Of a DNA stretch of 64,000 nt, positions 34,849-43,769 are shown piece after piece. The notes beneath the pieces are model-generated. The model ran no database searches, was not told where the DNA came from, and worked only from the letters and a program-made list of their open reading frames with translations. A program made the position numbers and the translations under genes. Source of the stretch: an uncultured Pelagibacteraceae bacterium (GTDB taxonomy: Bacteria > Pseudomonadota > Alphaproteobacteria > Pelagibacterales > Pelagibacteraceae); contig CACJEC010000001.1 of NCBI GenBank assembly GCA_902592325.1, positions 1 through 64,000 of the forward strand, written 5' to 3'. Numbering within the stretch: position 1 is the first letter of the stretch; each line of letters begins with the position of its first letter.

Positions 34849-35555
34849 TAACTAACATTCCATCTATATCCACTTCCATACCTAGTTTCTATAGCTGAAA
34901 AATCAGGATCCACTTTTTTAAATTTTTTTCTTATTCTTTTAACATGAGAATCAATAGTTCTGTCCTCAATATCTGTATCTTCTCTGTAAGCAATATCCAT
35001 CAATTGAGCTCTTTCCTTAATTATGCCTGGTCTTTTCGCTAGTTCTTTAACTATTAAAAATTCAGTCGTTGTTAGTTTATCTGGTAATTGTTTTCCATTC
35101 CATTCACACTCCAATTGAGATGGATCTAACTTTAACTTACCATGCGAAATAATACTTTTATTTTCTTCAATAGAATTATCTACATCTTTTTTTCTCAATT
35201 GTACTCTAATTCTCTCTACTAAAACTTTTATTGAAAAACCCCCTGATTTTTTTACAAAGTCATCAGCGCCGAGTTTTAATCCCAATAATTCATCAACTTC
35301 TTCATCTTTTGATGTTAAAAATATAACTGGCATAGAAGTTTTTTTTCTTAATTTCTTTAATAATTCTTCACCATCCATTTTTGGCATTTTAATATCAATA
35401 ATTGCTAGATCTGGTGGAGTTCTTGTTAATCCTATTAATGCACTTTCACCGTCAATATATGTTTGAACTTTGAAACCTTCTTTTTCTAAAGCTATACTTA
35501 AACTTGTAAGAATATTTCTGTCATCATCTACTAAAGCAATTGTTTGTTTGTGCAT
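34848..35555 (-). CDS. chvI: Response regulator ChvI-like (OmpR/PhoB type)
   Basis: The 235-residue protein has a receiver domain ([11 protein letters not shown] at 6-16, phospho-acceptor Asp54 in [24 protein letters not shown], and Lys in [11 protein letters not shown]) and a winged-helix output domain (about 140-235, ending [13 protein letters not shown]...[12 protein letters not shown]). The [15 protein letters not shown]-type text is typical of ChvI orthologs. Partner is the adjacent ChvG. It directs genes for envelope, exopolysaccharide and acid response in rhizobia; the regulon here is unknown. Gene pair order is chvI then chvG on the minus strand. Confidence 0.95.
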   Translation of the reverse strand: MHKQTIALVDDDRNILTSLSIALEKEGFKVQTYIDGESALIGLTRTPPDLAIIDIKMPKMDGEELLKKLRKKTSMPVIFLTSKDEEVDELLGLKLGADDFVKKSGGFSIKVLVERIRVQLRKKDVDNSIEENKSIISHGKLKLDPSQLECEWNGKQLPDKLTTTEFLIVKELAKRPGIIKERAQLMDIAYREDTDIEDRTIDSHVKRIRKKFKKVDPDFSAIETRYGSGYRWNVS

Positions 35556-35604
35556 GATCTACATTAAAAATACTAAATTGTTCTAATTTGGGCAATGAAT
35601 TAAA

Positions 35605-38379
35605 TTAATGAAGTGATCCCCAATTATCTCCACTATTTATATCAACAGTTAATGGGGTAGAAAAAGAATGATAATCGCTCTGAGCTACACTGGTCATTTC
35701 TCTCTCAATTAGTTTAATCATCGCCTTTTCATCTTTTTTTGGGACTTCAAAAATTAATTCATCATGAATTTGTAGTAGCATTTTTGAATTTGAGTTTTTT
35801 TGTTCTGATAATTTCTTGTCTAATCTTATCATAGCTAATCTCATTACTTCAGAAGCAGAACCTTGAATCGGTGCATTAATTGCAGCGCGTTCTTGAAAAT
35901 TTCTTACATTAAAATTTTTGTCATTAATTCCATTAAAATGAGATTTTCTCCCAAATATATTATTAACATATCCACTTTTCCTACAAAACTTTATTGTATT
36001 ATCCATATAAACTTTAATTTCTGGAAATTTTGCAAAATATGAATTTAAAAATTCTTCTGCCTCATAATTAGAAACATTAATTTGTTTAGCTAGTCCATAT
36101 TGTGAAATTCCATAAATTATGCCAAAGTTAATGGCCTTAGCCTTTCTTCTATGGTCTTGATTAACTTTATTAATATCAATGTTAAATATTTGGCTAGCTG
36201 TTAATGAATGAATATCTTCTTTATTTTTAAAAGCTTTTTTAAGTTCTTTTACATCTGCTAGATCTGCTAAAATTCTCATCTCAATTTGATTATAATCTGC
36301 AGAAATTAATAAGTGACCCTTTTTTGCTGTAAAAGCTTTTCGTATATCTTTTCCATCTTCTGATTTAATTGGAATGTTTTGTAAATTAGGATCACTAGAC
36401 GCCAATCTGCCTGTTGTTGTTGCAGCAAGCAAAAATGATGTGTGAACTCTTTTTGTATTTGGGTTTATGTGTTCGGGCAAAGAGTCTGAATAAGTATTTT
36501 TTAATTTTGAAACCTGTCTCCAGTCTAAAATTAATTTTGGAAACTCATGTCCTTTAAATGCTAAATCCTCTAAAACACTCGCACTTGTTGCAAAACTTCC
36601 TTTTTTGGTTTTCTTTAAACCTGCTATTTTAAGATCGTTATAAATTATTTCTCCTAATTGTTTTGGTGAGGCAATATTAAACTCTTTTTTTGAAATTTTA
36701 AAAACTTCTTTTTCAAGAGATAAAATTTTTTTTTTAAATTTAGATGAAAGAGATTTTAAAAATTTACTATCAATTTCTACTCCTTCTATTTCCATAAATG
36801 CAAGAATTTTGATTAATGGTTTTTCAAATATTTCATAAATATTAATCATTTTTTCTGATTTTAAATTTTTGATAAATTTCTTATATAATCTAAAAGTAAC
36901 ATCAGCATCTTCTGCTGCATAATCTTTTGCCTTATCTAGCTCTACTTCACTAAAGTTAATTTCTTTCTTTCCAGTGCCTACCATCTCTTTGAAAGGGATT
37001 GTTTTATGACCTAAATGAATTTCAGATAAAATATCCATATTATGTCTATTTTTTCCTGCATCTAAAACATAAGACATTAACATTGTATCCTCTATTGAAG
37101 AGAGAGTAATCCCATGATTGTAGAAGACAATAAAATCAAATTTTATATTTTGACCTATTTTTTTTATACTAGGGTCCTCTAATAATTTTTTTAATTTTTT
37201 AATTACTGCATCTTTTTTAATACATTTAGGTGAATTATGACCAACAGGTATGTAACAAGCTTTTCCGATTTTAGAGCAAAGAGAAATACCTACTAAATCA
37301 GCTTGGTGAGGATCTAATGAAGTTGTTTCTGTATCTACAGCAACTTCGCCAACCTCCTCTGCTTCCTCTATCCATTTATCAATTTGATCTAAACTGCTGA
37401 TTAAATGATAATTTTTATTATTAATTGTTTGTTGCTTTTCTAAATTTTGAACCTCTGCCTTATTACTTTCTAATTTAGGTTCTCCATAAGCAGAAATTGC
37501 AGAGCTCAACAATCGGTTAAATTCCATTTCTCTTAAAAATTTATATAATTTTTCTTTGTCTACATTTTGTAATTTAAATTCACTTAAATCTCTATTTATT
37601 GGAGAGTTGTGATCTAAGGTTACAAGTTTTTTGCTTATTAAGGCTTTATCTTTATTTTCTAATATAGTTTCTCTTCGTTTGTTTTGCTTAATTTCATGAG
37701 CAGATTTTATTAAATTTTCAAGAGTGCCATATTTATTTATTAACTCTGCAGCTGTTTTAACGCCTATTCCAGGAACACCAGGAACATTATCACTACTGTC
37801 TCCTGCTAAAGATTGAACATCAATGACTTTTGATGCATCTACACCAAATTTTTTAATAACATCATCATCAGTTATAAATTTATTTTTCATAGGGTCAAAA
37901 ATTCGAACTCCTTTCTTATAAAGTTGCATCAAATCTTTATCTGATGAAACAATTGTAACTTTTGCTCCCTTTTTTAAAATTTGATCGGTATAAGTAGCTA
38001 TCAAATCATCTGCTTCATAATTAGGAAGTTCAACAGAAGGTAAATTGAATGCCAAAACTGATTTTCTTATATATTCAAATTGTGGAGCTAAATCGTCTGG
38101 CGCTTCTGACCTATTAGCTTTATAATCACTATAAATTTCATTTCTAAAAGTTTTTCTTGCTGAGTCGAAGATTACAGCAAAATGTGTTGGTTTTTGTAAG
38201 TTTTGATTAGATTTTGAGTCTTCTAACAATTTAAACAACATACTGCAAAATCCACTTACAGCCCCTGTTGGTAGTCCATCACTTTTTCTTGTTAATGGTG
38301 GCAATGCATAATAGGCTCTAAAAATATATCCAGAACCATCAATTAAATAAAAGTGATCTGTTTTTTGAATTTTATTCAT
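35605..38379 (-). CDS. polA: DNA polymerase I
   Basis: The 924-residue protein has all three parts. A 5'-3' exonuclease (1-290) has YIFRAYYALPPLTR, DYKANRSEAPDD, VELPNYEADDLIATY and SLAGDSSDNVPGVPGIG. A 3'-5' exonuclease domain (about 325-520) retains the catalytic DTETTSLDP, KIGQNIKFD and YAAEDADVTFRL, so proofreading is likely intact. The polymerase domain has TTGRLASSDPNLQNIPI, DYNQIEMRILAD, RRKAKAINFGIIYGISQYGLA and QIHDELIFEVP. It fills gaps and removes RNA primers. It is divergent from bioY. Confidence 0.97.
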   Translation of the reverse strand: MNKIQKTDHFYLIDGSGYIFRAYYALPPLTRKSDGLPTGAVSGFCSMLFKLLEDSKSNQNLQKPTHFAVIFDSARKTFRNEIYSDYKANRSEAPDDLAPQFEYIRKSVLAFNLPSVELPNYEADDLIATYTDQILKKGAKVTIVSSDKDLMQLYKKGVRIFDPMKNKFITDDDVIKKFGVDASKVIDVQSLAGDSSDNVPGVPGIGVKTAAELINKYGTLENLIKSAHEIKQNKRRETILENKDKALISKKLVTLDHNSPINRDLSEFKLQNVDKEKLYKFLREMEFNRLLSSAISAYGEPKLESNKAEVQNLEKQQTINNKNYHLISSLDQIDKWIEEAEEVGEVAVDTETTSLDPHQADLVGISLCSKIGKACYIPVGHNSPKCIKKDAVIKKLKKLLEDPSIKKIGQNIKFDFIVFYNHGITLSSIEDTMLMSYVLDAGKNRHNMDILSEIHLGHKTIPFKEMVGTGKKEINFSEVELDKAKDYAAEDADVTFRLYKKFIKNLKSEKMINIYEIFEKPLIKILAFMEIEGVEIDSKFLKSLSSKFKKKILSLEKEVFKISKKEFNIASPKQLGEIIYNDLKIAGLKKTKKGSFATSASVLEDLAFKGHEFPKLILDWRQVSKLKNTYSDSLPEHINPNTKRVHTSFLLAATTTGRLASSDPNLQNIPIKSEDGKDIRKAFTAKKGHLLISADYNQIEMRILADLADVKELKKAFKNKEDIHSLTASQIFNIDINKVNQDHRRKAKAINFGIIYGISQYGLAKQINVSNYEAEEFLNSYFAKFPEIKVYMDNTIKFCRKSGYVNNIFGRKSHFNGINDKNFNVRNFQERAAINAPIQGSASEVMRLAMIRLDKKLSEQKNSNSKMLLQIHDELIFEVPKKDEKAMIKLIEREMTSVAQSDYHSFSTPLTVDINSGDNWGSLH

Positions 38380-38442
38380 GAAATATTATTAAATATTACA
38401 ATGCTAACATGATCTGTATATAAAAAAATTTACTTCCATTTA

Positions 38443-38457
38443 TTATAACAATTATAA
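38443..38457. promoter_or_regulatory. TTATAA-n3-TTATAA element before bioY
   Basis: The gap between the divergent polA and bioY genes contains TTATAACAATTATAA at 38443-38457, a perfect repeat of a self-complementary hexamer. It could be an operator or simply part of AT-rich promoter sequence. It does not clearly match the BioR site TTATMKATAA. No consensus -35 could be fixed. Confidence 0.3.
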
Positions 38458-38493
38458 GTAGATTATTTTTTATATTTTGAGTATTATTTAACT

Positions 38494-39045
38494 ATGGAAT
38501 TAACAAAAAATCTTACACAAACCAAACTAATTAAATCTCTGGTTGTTGTGATTCTTGGTTCATTAGCATTAACAATATCAGCTAAAATCAAAATTCCTTT
38601 CTATCCAGTTCCTATGACCATGCAAACATTTGTTGTATTATTTTTAGGAATAAGTTTAGGACATAAAATAGCACTAGCTACAATAGGACTGTATTTGATT
38701 GAAGGTATTGCAGGAATTCCAGTATTCTCAAATTCTCCTGAAAAGGGTGTTGGAATAGTTTACTTTACTGGACCGACTATGGGTTACTTAATCGGTTTTT
38801 TGACAGCTTGTTACTTAGCTTCTAAAATAAAAGTTAATGATAATTTTTTTGTTGTTTTATTTAAATTAATTATTGCAACTTCAACAATCTATATTTTAGG
38901 TTTAATATGGCTTGGAACACTTATTGGATGGGATAAACCAATTTTTGCTTTAGGAGCAAAACCATTCTTATTAGCTGAAATTTTTAAAATTATAATTTTA
39001 GCTCTTTTGACTAAGCAAATAATTAAAATTAAAAAGTTTATCTAG
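38494..39045 (+). CDS. bioY: Biotin transporter substrate-binding component BioY
   Basis: The 183-residue protein has about six membrane helices and the BioY marks: KIKIPFYPVPMTMQTFVVLFLGISLG near residue 27, LIEGIAGIPVFS near 68, and GPTMGYLIGFLTACYLASK near 89. BioY is the ECF-type biotin-binding S component and can work alone in some alphaproteobacteria or with BioM/BioN. No bioM or bioN is seen here, so it may act alone or share an EcfAT module encoded elsewhere. Many Pelagibacter relatives need external vitamins, so uptake of biotin is plausible. It converges on actR and overlaps it by eight bases. Confidence 0.94.
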   Translation: MELTKNLTQTKLIKSLVVVILGSLALTISAKIKIPFYPVPMTMQTFVVLFLGISLGHKIALATIGLYLIEGIAGIPVFSNSPEKGVGIVYFTGPTMGYLIGFLTACYLASKIKVNDNFFVVLFKLIIATSTIYILGLIWLGTLIGWDKPIFALGAKPFLLAEIFKIIILALLTKQIIKIKKFI

Positions 39046-39601
39046 GTGATCTTTTAGAAAGAATTCTTTGAAGGGTTCTTCTATGCATTTTAAGTCTTCT
39101 AGCAGTCTCAGATACGTTTCTATTACACAGTTCAAACACTCTATGAATGTGCTCCCACTTTACTCTATCAGCAGACATAGGATTTTCAGGTGGAGCAGCT
39201 TTTTTAGTTGGGTCAGCTAACAATGCCTTTTCGACATCATCTGCATCAGCAGGTTTAGCTAGATAGTCAATTGCTCCCTCTTTAATTGCAGCTACAGCAG
39301 TTGGTATATTTCCATATCCAGTTAACATAATAATCCTGCTAGACGGATTTGAATTCTGAATTTCTTTTACAACCTCTAGTCCATTTCCATCATTTAATCT
39401 TAAATCTACAACTGCAAAACCAGGTTTATTTATTTTAACCTCTTCAATACCTTTTTTTACACTTTCAGCTTGTAAAACCTCAAAACCTTTTTTTTCCATT
39501 GCCCTAGATAATCTTTCTCTAAATGGATTATCATCATCTACAATAAGTAGTGATTTATTGGGGAAATCAGTCAAATTTTGCAAAATGCCTTCATTTTTCA
39601 T
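39038..39601 (-). CDS. actR: Response regulator ActR/PrrA/RegA-like
   Basis: The start at 39601 gives MKNEGILQNLTDFPNKSLLIVDDDNPF; a longer frame from 39628 adds nine residues that do not resemble the family. The 187-residue protein has a receiver domain with phospho-acceptor Asp66 in FAVVDLRLNDGNGLEVV and a Fis-type helix-turn-helix at the end (VSETARRLKMHRRTLQRILSKRSPR). The last ~30 residues are nearly invariant in ActR/PrrA/RegA proteins, which control redox- and energy-dependent genes with kinase ActS/PrrB/RegB. The kinase gene is not adjacent here. Confidence 0.93.
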   Translation of the reverse strand: MKNEGILQNLTDFPNKSLLIVDDDNPFRERLSRAMEKKGFEVLQAESVKKGIEEVKINKPGFAVVDLRLNDGNGLEVVKEIQNSNPSSRIIMLTGYGNIPTAVAAIKEGAIDYLAKPADADDVEKALLADPTKKAAPPENPMSADRVKWEHIHRVFELCNRNVSETARRLKMHRRTLQRILSKRSPR

Positions 39602-39739
39602 AACAGTTATATGGAGACTAATTATCAAAATTCAATAGATAATTATTTCCTTTACTTCTAGATGTTATTGGCTTAATTGCAGGATTCATAAAAAGTTTTT
39701 TAAAGATTATTAAAGCTTTTTTTTTGTTAAATTTTTTTT

Positions 39740-39744
39740 GGAGG
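39740..39744 (+). promoter_or_regulatory. Ribosome binding site deciding the start of the decarboxylase gene
   Basis: GGAGG lies eight bases before ATG 39753. It also lies inside the longer open frame that would begin with TTG at 39738, so the TTG is not the start. Confidence 0.7.
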
Positions 39745-39752
39745 CATTAATA

Positions 39753-40937
39753 ATGCAAAAATTTAAATCGGTTGAAGAATTAGTAAATCAACTGAAACCT
39801 GAAAAGCCTGTATACTGTATCAGAAAACATTCTGTTACTAGTGCATCGAAATTTTTTCAAAATAATTTTCCTGGAGAAGTTCTGTATGCAGTCAAAACAA
39901 ATCCTCATCCTAATATAATTAAAACACTTATGGATAGTGGTATTGATCAATTTGATATAGCGTCAATTGAGGAAATAAAGCAAGTTAGACAATTATCTTC
40001 TACAGCTAAATGCTCATACATGCATACTGTTAAAAGTCCTGAGAGTATTAAAAGAGCTTATTTTGAATATGGAATTAAAACATTCTCTTTAGACACTAAA
40101 GAGGAACTTATTAAAATTATTAAAAATACAGATAATGCAAAAAATTTAGAATTATTTGTGAGAATTGCTGTATCTAATGAACATGCAGAAATAGATTTAT
40201 CAAAAAAATTTGGAGCATTAAATTCAGAAGCTTTAGGTTTGTTAAGATTAGCAAAACAACATGCAAAAAAAGTCGGTTTAAGTTTCCATGTTGGATCTCA
40301 ATGTATGCACCCTATTTCATATACTAAGGGAATTTCAAAAATTGGAAATATAATTAAAAAAACAAAAATTATTCCTGACTATATTAATATTGGTGGAGGA
40401 TTTCCAACTATATACCCGGATTTGATACCTCAAAATTTAGTCAAATATTTTAATGAAATTAAAAAAAGTTTGGAAAATTTAAAACTTGAAAAAATGCCAA
40501 AAATAATTTGTGAACCAGGAAGAGCCTTAGTAGCTGAAAGTGGATCAACAATTGTTAAAGTTAATTTAAGAAAAAAACAAAACTTATATATAAATGACGG
40601 AACTTATGGAACACTATTTGATGCAGGGACTCCAAACATTATTTATCCATCTAAAATGATTAGAGAAAATTCAAATAAATTCATTTCAAAAAAAATGACA
40701 GCGTTCAATTTTTTTGGTCCAACTTGCGACAGTATGGATTATATGAAAGGTCCTTTTGTACTTCCAAATAATATTAAAGAAAACGACTATATTGAATTAG
40801 GACAACTTGGTGCGTATGGATTAACTTTTAGAACCCAATTCAATGGTTTTTATTCTGATGAGATTTATGAAGTTGAAGATGCTCCAATCATGAGCCTATA
40901 TAATAATGACATAAATAAATCTACTTTTGTTGCTTAA
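39753..40937 (+). CDS. Fold III PLP-dependent ornithine/arginine-type decarboxylase
   Basis: The 394-residue protein has the alanine-racemase-like barrel with the PLP Lys48 in VLYAVKTNPHP, FDIASIEEI near 72, FHVGSQCMHP near 178, NIGGGFPT near 213, EPGRALVAE near 248, and the C-terminal active Cys in GPTCDSMD. This is the eukaryotic-type ornithine decarboxylase branch, not the large fold-I enzymes. Ornithine is the likeliest substrate, but an agmatinase-like gene two positions downstream leaves arginine decarboxylation open. Its last base overlaps the start of the DHS-like gene (ATG at 40937 shares the A of TAA). Together the three genes look like one polyamine operon. Confidence 0.92.
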   Translation: MQKFKSVEELVNQLKPEKPVYCIRKHSVTSASKFFQNNFPGEVLYAVKTNPHPNIIKTLMDSGIDQFDIASIEEIKQVRQLSSTAKCSYMHTVKSPESIKRAYFEYGIKTFSLDTKEELIKIIKNTDNAKNLELFVRIAVSNEHAEIDLSKKFGALNSEALGLLRLAKQHAKKVGLSFHVGSQCMHPISYTKGISKIGNIIKKTKIIPDYINIGGGFPTIYPDLIPQNLVKYFNEIKKSLENLKLEKMPKIICEPGRALVAESGSTIVKVNLRKKQNLYINDGTYGTLFDAGTPNIIYPSKMIRENSNKFISKKMTAFNFFGPTCDSMDYMKGPFVLPNNIKENDYIELGQLGAYGLTFRTQFNGFYSDEIYEVEDAPIMSLYNNDINKSTFVA

Positions 40938-41980
40938 TGTCGAGCAATAAAAAACTTACACATAATAGTAAAAAAGATTTTCTCAAAAATCCAGTGGAAC
41001 ATATTGATATCACTTCATTTGACTCAAGACCAATTATCTCATCGATGAAAAAAATGTCTTTTGTTTCCAGAGAAACAGCAAATGCAGCAAATATCTTTAA
41101 TGAAATGTTAAAAGATAAAGATTGTACAATTTTTTTAACTTTAGCTGGTTCTTCCTCAGCAGCAGGATGTATGAATGTTTATAAAGATCTTGTTAAGTAT
41201 AATATGGTTGATGCAATCGTTGCAACTGGTGCCTCCATTATTGACATGGATTTTTTTGAGGCATTAGGTTTTAAACATTATCAAGGTTCACAATATCAAG
41301 ATGATACCGAACTAAGAAAGAATTATATAGATAGAATATATGATACATATATCGATGAAGATGAGCTTCAAATATGTGACCAGACAATTTGTAATATAGC
41401 TGACTCTCTTGAGGCAAGAAGTTATACTTCAAGAGAATTTATTAAAGAAATTGGCTGCTACTTAAAAAAAAATTCTAAAAAGAAAGACTCATTAATCGAA
41501 ACTGCTTATGAAAATGATGTTCCAATATTCTGTCCAGCTTTTACTGACTCTAGTGCAGGATTTGGTCTAGTGATGCATCAAGAGAGAAACCCAAAAAAAC
41601 ATATAACAATAGACTCTATTAGAGAGTTTAGAGAATTAACTGAGATCAAAATTCAATCTAAAGGGTCTGGATTATTTATGATTGGAGGAGGAGTGCCAAA
41701 AAATTTTATTCAAGATACTGTAATTTGTGCAGAACTTTTAGGTAAAGAAGTTGATATGCATAAATATGCAATACAAATTACTGTTGCCGATTCAAGAGAT
41801 GGTGCGTGTAGTAGTTCAACTTTAAAAGAGGCCAGTTCTTGGGGTAAAGTTGATATAACTAAGGAACAAATGGTTTTTGCTGAAGCCACAAGTGTTTTGC
41901 CAATAATTGCCAGTGATGCATTCCACAAGGGTGAATGGAAAAATAGAGATAGAAAAAACTTTACAAAAATTTTTAGATAA
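40937..41980 (+). CDS. Deoxyhypusine-synthase-like protein
   Basis: The 347-residue protein is a bacterial homolog of deoxyhypusine synthase. FLTLAGSSSAAGCMNVYKDLV near residue 65, DAIVATGASIIDMDFFEALG near 91, VPIFCPAFTDSSAGFGL near 196, GGGVPKNFIQD near 250, and the active-site stretch EASSWGKVD with Lys304 are all as in DHS, whose Lys makes the enzyme imine. Bacteria lack eIF5A, so the eukaryotic reaction is impossible; bacterial members are thought to make homospermidine or related polyamines by transferring a 4-aminobutyl group. It overlaps the decarboxylase gene by one base and is two bases from the agmatinase-like gene. Confidence 0.93.
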   Translation: MSSNKKLTHNSKKDFLKNPVEHIDITSFDSRPIISSMKKMSFVSRETANAANIFNEMLKDKDCTIFLTLAGSSSAAGCMNVYKDLVKYNMVDAIVATGASIIDMDFFEALGFKHYQGSQYQDDTELRKNYIDRIYDTYIDEDELQICDQTICNIADSLEARSYTSREFIKEIGCYLKKNSKKKDSLIETAYENDVPIFCPAFTDSSAGFGLVMHQERNPKKHITIDSIREFRELTEIKIQSKGSGLFMIGGGVPKNFIQDTVICAELLGKEVDMHKYAIQITVADSRDGACSSSTLKEASSWGKVDITKEQMVFAEATSVLPIIASDAFHKGEWKNRDRKNFTKIFR

Positions 41981-41982
41981 AA

Positions 41983-42858
41983 TTGAAATATCTTTCTAAT
42001 AAAAATGGATTTTTAGGAATTGACAATAAATTTAATTTTAAAGAAAAAGTAGTTATAGTTCCATTTGGTCTGGAAAAAACTGTTAGTTATGGTAGTGGAA
42101 CTAAAAATGGACCAAAAGAAATAATTAAAGCATCACACCAAGTTGAACTATACGATGAGGAATTGAACTGTGAACCTTACGAAAAAATAGGAATTAAAAC
42201 TTTAAAACCATTCACAATTAACAAAAATATTAAAAAAGCTTTGAGTCAAATTTCCAAAATAAACCAAGAAATCATAGATCAAAAACTTTTTCCGATGACT
42301 CTTGGTGGGGAACATTCAATTACTTCAGGATGTATAGCTCCATTCGTAAAAAAATATAAAAATATCACTATTTTACATTTTGATGCTCATGCAGATTTAC
42401 GTGAAAATTATAATGGAGAAAAATTTTCGCACGCGTCGGCTATAAAAAGATGCCTAGATTATCCTAATGTTTCTGTGATTTCATTTGGAATAAGAAACAT
42501 ATCTAAAAGTGAAATTTCATTTTTAAAAAGAAATTATAATAGAATTAATATATTTTGGGCAAAAGATAAAAATAATTGGAATTTTAACAAATTTAAAAAA
42601 TTGATAAAAAATAAAATTGTTTATCTTACTTTCGATGTTGACGGACTAGATTCAAGTATTATGCCTGCAACTGGTACACCTGAACCTGGAGGTTTGCTAT
42701 GGGATGAAACTTTGAAGATTTTAAAAATTGCAGCAAAAAATTCCAAAATTGTTGGTGCTGATATTAATGAACTAGCACCTATAAAAGGTTTTAATTCATA
42801 TAACTTTCTTGTTGCTAAATTGGCTTATAAAATTTTATCTTACAAGTTTTTATATTAA
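41983..42858 (+). CDS. Agmatinase/ureohydrolase family protein with TTG start
   Basis: The 291-residue protein has the ureohydrolase metal motifs: GGEHSITSG near residue 105, HFDAHADLRENY near 131, HASAIKRC, and TFDVDGLDSS...GTPEPGG near 222. It removes urea from agmatine or another guanidino compound. TTG at 41983, two bases after the DHS-like stop, is the start because no in-frame ATG precedes the first metal motif; the next Met is at about residue 104. Its place after a decarboxylase and a DHS-like gene suggests action on agmatine or a guanidino-polyamine. It shares a TTAA stop with the convergent yhhQ-like gene. Confidence 0.9.
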   Translation: MKYLSNKNGFLGIDNKFNFKEKVVIVPFGLEKTVSYGSGTKNGPKEIIKASHQVELYDEELNCEPYEKIGIKTLKPFTINKNIKKALSQISKINQEIIDQKLFPMTLGGEHSITSGCIAPFVKKYKNITILHFDAHADLRENYNGEKFSHASAIKRCLDYPNVSVISFGIRNISKSEISFLKRNYNRINIFWAKDKNNWNFNKFKKLIKNKIVYLTFDVDGLDSSIMPATGTPEPGGLLWDETLKILKIAAKNSKIVGADINELAPIKGFNSYNFLVAKLAYKILSYKFLY

Positions 42859-43409
42859 ACTTTAGCAGCTTTAATAGTGCCCAATAATAATCTAAAAGGT
42901 ATTAACATTATTAAGGCCACAAGTATTTTTACTGCTAAGTCACCTAAAGATAAAGTAAACCAAGGTATTCCAGTAGCATAAAAAGATATAGAAAAGAATA
43001 GAAAAGTATCTACGGTAGATCCAATAAATGAAGAAGTCAAAGGTGCAACAAACCATTTGTTGTTTCTTAATTTGTCGAAAACTTGTACGTCTAATAATTG
43101 AGCAGTCAAAAAAGCTGTTCCAGATCCAATTGCAATTCTCACTGAGATTAAATCTGCAAAATTAGTGGAAAATAAAAGAGTAAAACTTACACCTATTGTA
43201 AATCCAATATAAACAATTTTTCGAGCAACTATCTTGCCATAAGATCTATTTGCCAGATCAGTAATTAAAAATGCGATCGGATAACTAAATGCACCATAAG
43301 TTAGTACTTCCTCAAGCTCATAATACTTTATTGGAAATTGAACTAAATAATTTGAAGATAAGACAACAACTCCCATCAAAAATGAGAGAAGTAAAAACAA
43401 TTTATTCAT
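42855..43409 (-). CDS. Queuosine precursor transporter (YhhQ/VUT family)
   Basis: The 184-residue protein has about six helices and the family pattern FSYPIAFLITDLANRSYGKIVARKIVYIGF near residue 41, AIGSGTAFLTAQLLDVQVFDKLRN near 92 and APLTSSFIGSTVDTFLFFSI near 122. YhhQ members import queuosine precursors preQ0/preQ1. In a streamlined genome this would salvage the base for tRNA queuosine. It is adjacent to rpmB: its ATG at 43409 overlaps the last base of the rpmB stop, giving a two-gene unit. Confidence 0.88.
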   Translation of the reverse strand: MNKLFLLLSFLMGVVVLSSNYLVQFPIKYYELEEVLTYGAFSYPIAFLITDLANRSYGKIVARKIVYIGFTIGVSFTLLFSTNFADLISVRIAIGSGTAFLTAQLLDVQVFDKLRNNKWFVAPLTSSFIGSTVDTFLFFSISFYATGIPWFTLSLGDLAVKILVALIMLIPFRLLLGTIKAAKV

Positions 43410-43720
43410 TATGCAGATTTTGCTATGGGTTTTTTCTTAAATGGAGATTTAATTAAAATAATTTTTTTTAATTTTTTAAGTCTTGGAGATAGGTTTTTGT
43501 TTTTTACAACTTTTAGATACTCATCAAAACTACCTTTTTTATCTACAGATCTTACACCTGCATTACTTACAGTTAGCTTTAAACTTCTTTTCGTTAATTC
43601 ACTAGTGAATTTGACTTTTTTAAGATTTGGTAAAAATCGTCTTTTAGTCTTATTATTAGCATGACTAACATTATGACCTTTCATAGGAATTTTACCAGTG
43701 AGTTCACATTTTTTTGACAT
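43409..43720 (-). CDS. rpmB: 50S ribosomal protein L28
   Basis: The 103-residue protein starts [33 protein letters not shown], the L28 signature, followed by [23 protein letters not shown]. It is somewhat longer than E. coli L28 (78), as usual in alphaproteobacteria, with a Lys-rich C-terminal tail. It assembles late on the large subunit. A sigma-70-type promoter lies so close to the ATG that the transcript would have almost no leader. The yhhQ-like gene follows with a one-base overlap. Confidence 0.97.
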   Translation of the reverse strand: MSKKCELTGKIPMKGHNVSHANNKTKRRFLPNLKKVKFTSELTKRSLKLTVSNAGVRSVDKKGSFDEYLKVVKNKNLSPRLKKLKKIILIKSPFKKKPIAKSA

Positions 43721-43731
43721 TGTAGCTCGAC

Positions 43732-43760
43732 TATATAAGGGGTGATAAGGTTTGCGTCAA
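43732..43760 (-). promoter_or_regulatory. Sigma-70 promoter of rpmB, near-leaderless
   Basis: On the minus strand TTGACG (43760-43755), a 17-base spacer and TATATA (43737-43732) form a good promoter. The -10 box ends 11 bases before the ATG at 43720, predicting a leader of only about four bases. By-eye consensus match. Confidence 0.7.
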
Positions 43761-43769
43761 GTAATAGAA

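Noticed and set aside
39690-39726. Imperfect A/T hairpin before the decarboxylase gene
   Set aside because: The arms are A- and T-runs that match by composition, the stem has unpaired bases, and it lies upstream of two divergent genes, so it is not a terminator.
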